From NCBI GenBank assembly GCA_963978545.1, contig OZ021722.1, positions 106,355,442 to 106,419,441 on the forward strand: a stretch of 64,000 nucleotides of DNA, given 5' to 3'. Made by a program: the position numbers and the translations under genes. Positions 63,015 through 64,000 of the stretch are shown in pieces (position 1 is the first letter of the stretch; every line of letters starts with the position of its first letter). The DNA is from Linyphia triangularis. Taxonomy: Eukaryota; Arthropoda; Arachnida; Araneae; Linyphiidae. The notes under the pieces were generated by a model. It had not been told where the DNA came from, searched no databases, and saw only the letters and a program-made list of their open reading frames with translations.

Positions 63015-64000
63015 TTACATTTTGGTAACAAAACCACAGTTATCCCTGCTTCTAAGATTATAACCATGTTTTGACGCAGGAATTTCAGAGGCACCAATTT
63101 GTTCCCTACTCGAAGTACAAGCTTGGTTTGCTTGTGGGAGAGTTCCTTGAGGCGAGACATTTAAGTTTATAATTTCATCAGTCACCTGTGCATTTTCAGG
63201 GTTTAATCCAAGCATGTTTGGAGATTCACTTAAGGAGCCACATGTATCATAACTACTTATGTTGCCAACCCCGTTCACATGTGACCCAATACAATGCCAT
63301 AAATATGGATGGTTCAAATCAATGGGCAACATTAATGGAGGATATAATATTTTACATTGTTCCTCATGTTCACCAGCCACAGAGTCAGCAATCTGGAGAT
63401 CAACCTCATTGTTATCATTTTGATATGGGAATGGTTGGCGCATTTCAACTTTTATCAACCTATTCATATGCACCTTTTGAATTTTTGTGGGATCAGCAAT
63501 CAACACAATTTCAAACAGAACAGGGGATGATTTCCTCATAACTCTATAGGGACCCTGGTTCTGTTTAGATAGTTTCTTTGACGTGTGTATTTTTATTTTT
63601 GGTGTGTGTAAATATACAGTGTCCCCTACGTCTATTTTTCTATATGAGTGCTTCTCTAAGCTTTGCTCAACCTGTGTGTCAGCAGCCTTCTCCAGGTTTT
63701 TCTTAACGATTTCAAATGTAGTTTGTAACCTTGACACCAAGTTCTGGGCATATGTTGGAGTGTCATTGTACGTGCGAAATTTTGAAGAGAAAATTAGATC
63801 ATAAGGCATGGCAATGTCTCTACCATAAAGTAGGAAAGCTGGAGTTTCCTGAATTGTCCTATGAAACGCTGTTCTAAATGCCATCAAGGCTAAAGGTATG
63901 TGTTCACACCAGTCATCTTGGGTTTCACTAACAAGATGACTGAGTGTATCAATCAGAGTTTTGTTTAGACGCTCCAACATGCCATTTCCACCTGGATTAT
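63015..64000 (-). CDS. Ty3/gypsy polyprotein: integrase C-terminal part (partial)
   Basis: Open minus-strand frame running off the window edge, 328 codons visible. It starts with NPGGNGMLERLNKTL, which contains the third catalytic acid (Glu at about 63972-63974) of the retroviral-type integrase D-D-E core. Then come IPLALMAFRTAFH and ETPAFLLYGRD, typical of gypsy integrases, then the chromatin-binding GPY/F module (GPYRVMRK, at about residue 145-170), and a long variable tail ending YNLRSRD. Function by family: inserts retrotransposon cDNA into the genome. No frame break in the visible part, so the copy may be fairly young; gag, protease and polymerase lie outside the window. Confidence 0.85.
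   Translation of the reverse strand, partial: NPGGNGMLERLNKTLIDTLSHLVSETQDDWCEHIPLALMAFRTAFHRTIQETPAFLLYGRDIAMPYDLIFSSKFRTYNDTPTYAQNLVSRLQTTFEIVKKNLEKAADTQVEQSLEKHSYRKIDVGDTVYLHTPKIKIHTSKKLSKQNQGPYRVMRKSSPVLFEIVLIADPTKIQKVHMNRLIKVEMRQPFPYQNDNNEVDLQIADSVAGEHEEQCKILYPPLMLPIDLNHPYLWHCIGSHVNGVGNISSYDTCGSLSESPNMLGLNPENAQVTDEIINLNVSPQGTLPQANQACTSSREQIGASEIPASKHGYNLRSRDNCGFVTKM

Overview
The window is animal nuclear DNA, AT-rich, intron-dominated and dense in transposons. It looks arthropod, and an arachnid is a reasonable guess, but nothing in the sequence settles the species. Only a few kilobases encode host protein. The rest is intron and intergenic DNA built from nested transposons, fold-back elements, satellites and microsatellites. 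There are no bacterial-style operons, CRISPR arrays or convincing functional RNA genes.

Host genes: both lie on the minus strand and belong to one family, class B2 (adhesion) G-protein-coupled receptors. Gene B runs from about 59.9 kb down to 22.75 kb, and perhaps to 6.6 kb. I rebuilt it exon by exon with matching splice phases: two exons of an unrecognised extracellular module, two exons forming a hormone-receptor-motif (HRM) domain, four exons of GAIN domain, a GPS exon with an intact HLT cleavage triplet, then five exons carrying the seven transmembrane helices. Gene A starts at 3.1 kb and leaves the window at position 1. Its three visible exons have the same lengths and phases as the first three of gene B, so the two are tandem duplicates. 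No signal-peptide exon was found for either copy.

Transposon landscape, low to high coordinates: 0-3 kb, gene A exons with a hAT-like element nested in a TTAA-target element, and a terminal-inverted-repeat (TIR) element carrying repeats of one short motif. 3.4-6.4 kb, a Helitron-like element and a TTAA element whose terminal repeat has grown into a minisatellite. 7-25 kb, a large gap in gene B filled by dispersed repeats, fold-backs (two built from mariner-type transposase ends), a long-TIR element with tRNA-like arms and LINE remnants. 26-35 kb, TM exons with fold-back MITEs, SINEs and TTAA elements. 35.8-38.9 kb, a TTAA element interrupted by a Helitron that holds a 148-bp satellite. 40-50 kb, GAIN exons, a second Helitron family and a 644-bp AT palindrome. 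50-60 kb, ectodomain exons, an 89-bp satellite and two related elements with 4-bp target duplications (tentatively Sola2-like). 60-64 kb, a compound tetranucleotide microsatellite and the 3' end of a Ty3/gypsy retrotransposon with its LTR.

The receptor exons work as one transcription unit. The transposons show a readable order of insertion, because many interrupt each other and several keep exact target-site duplications.
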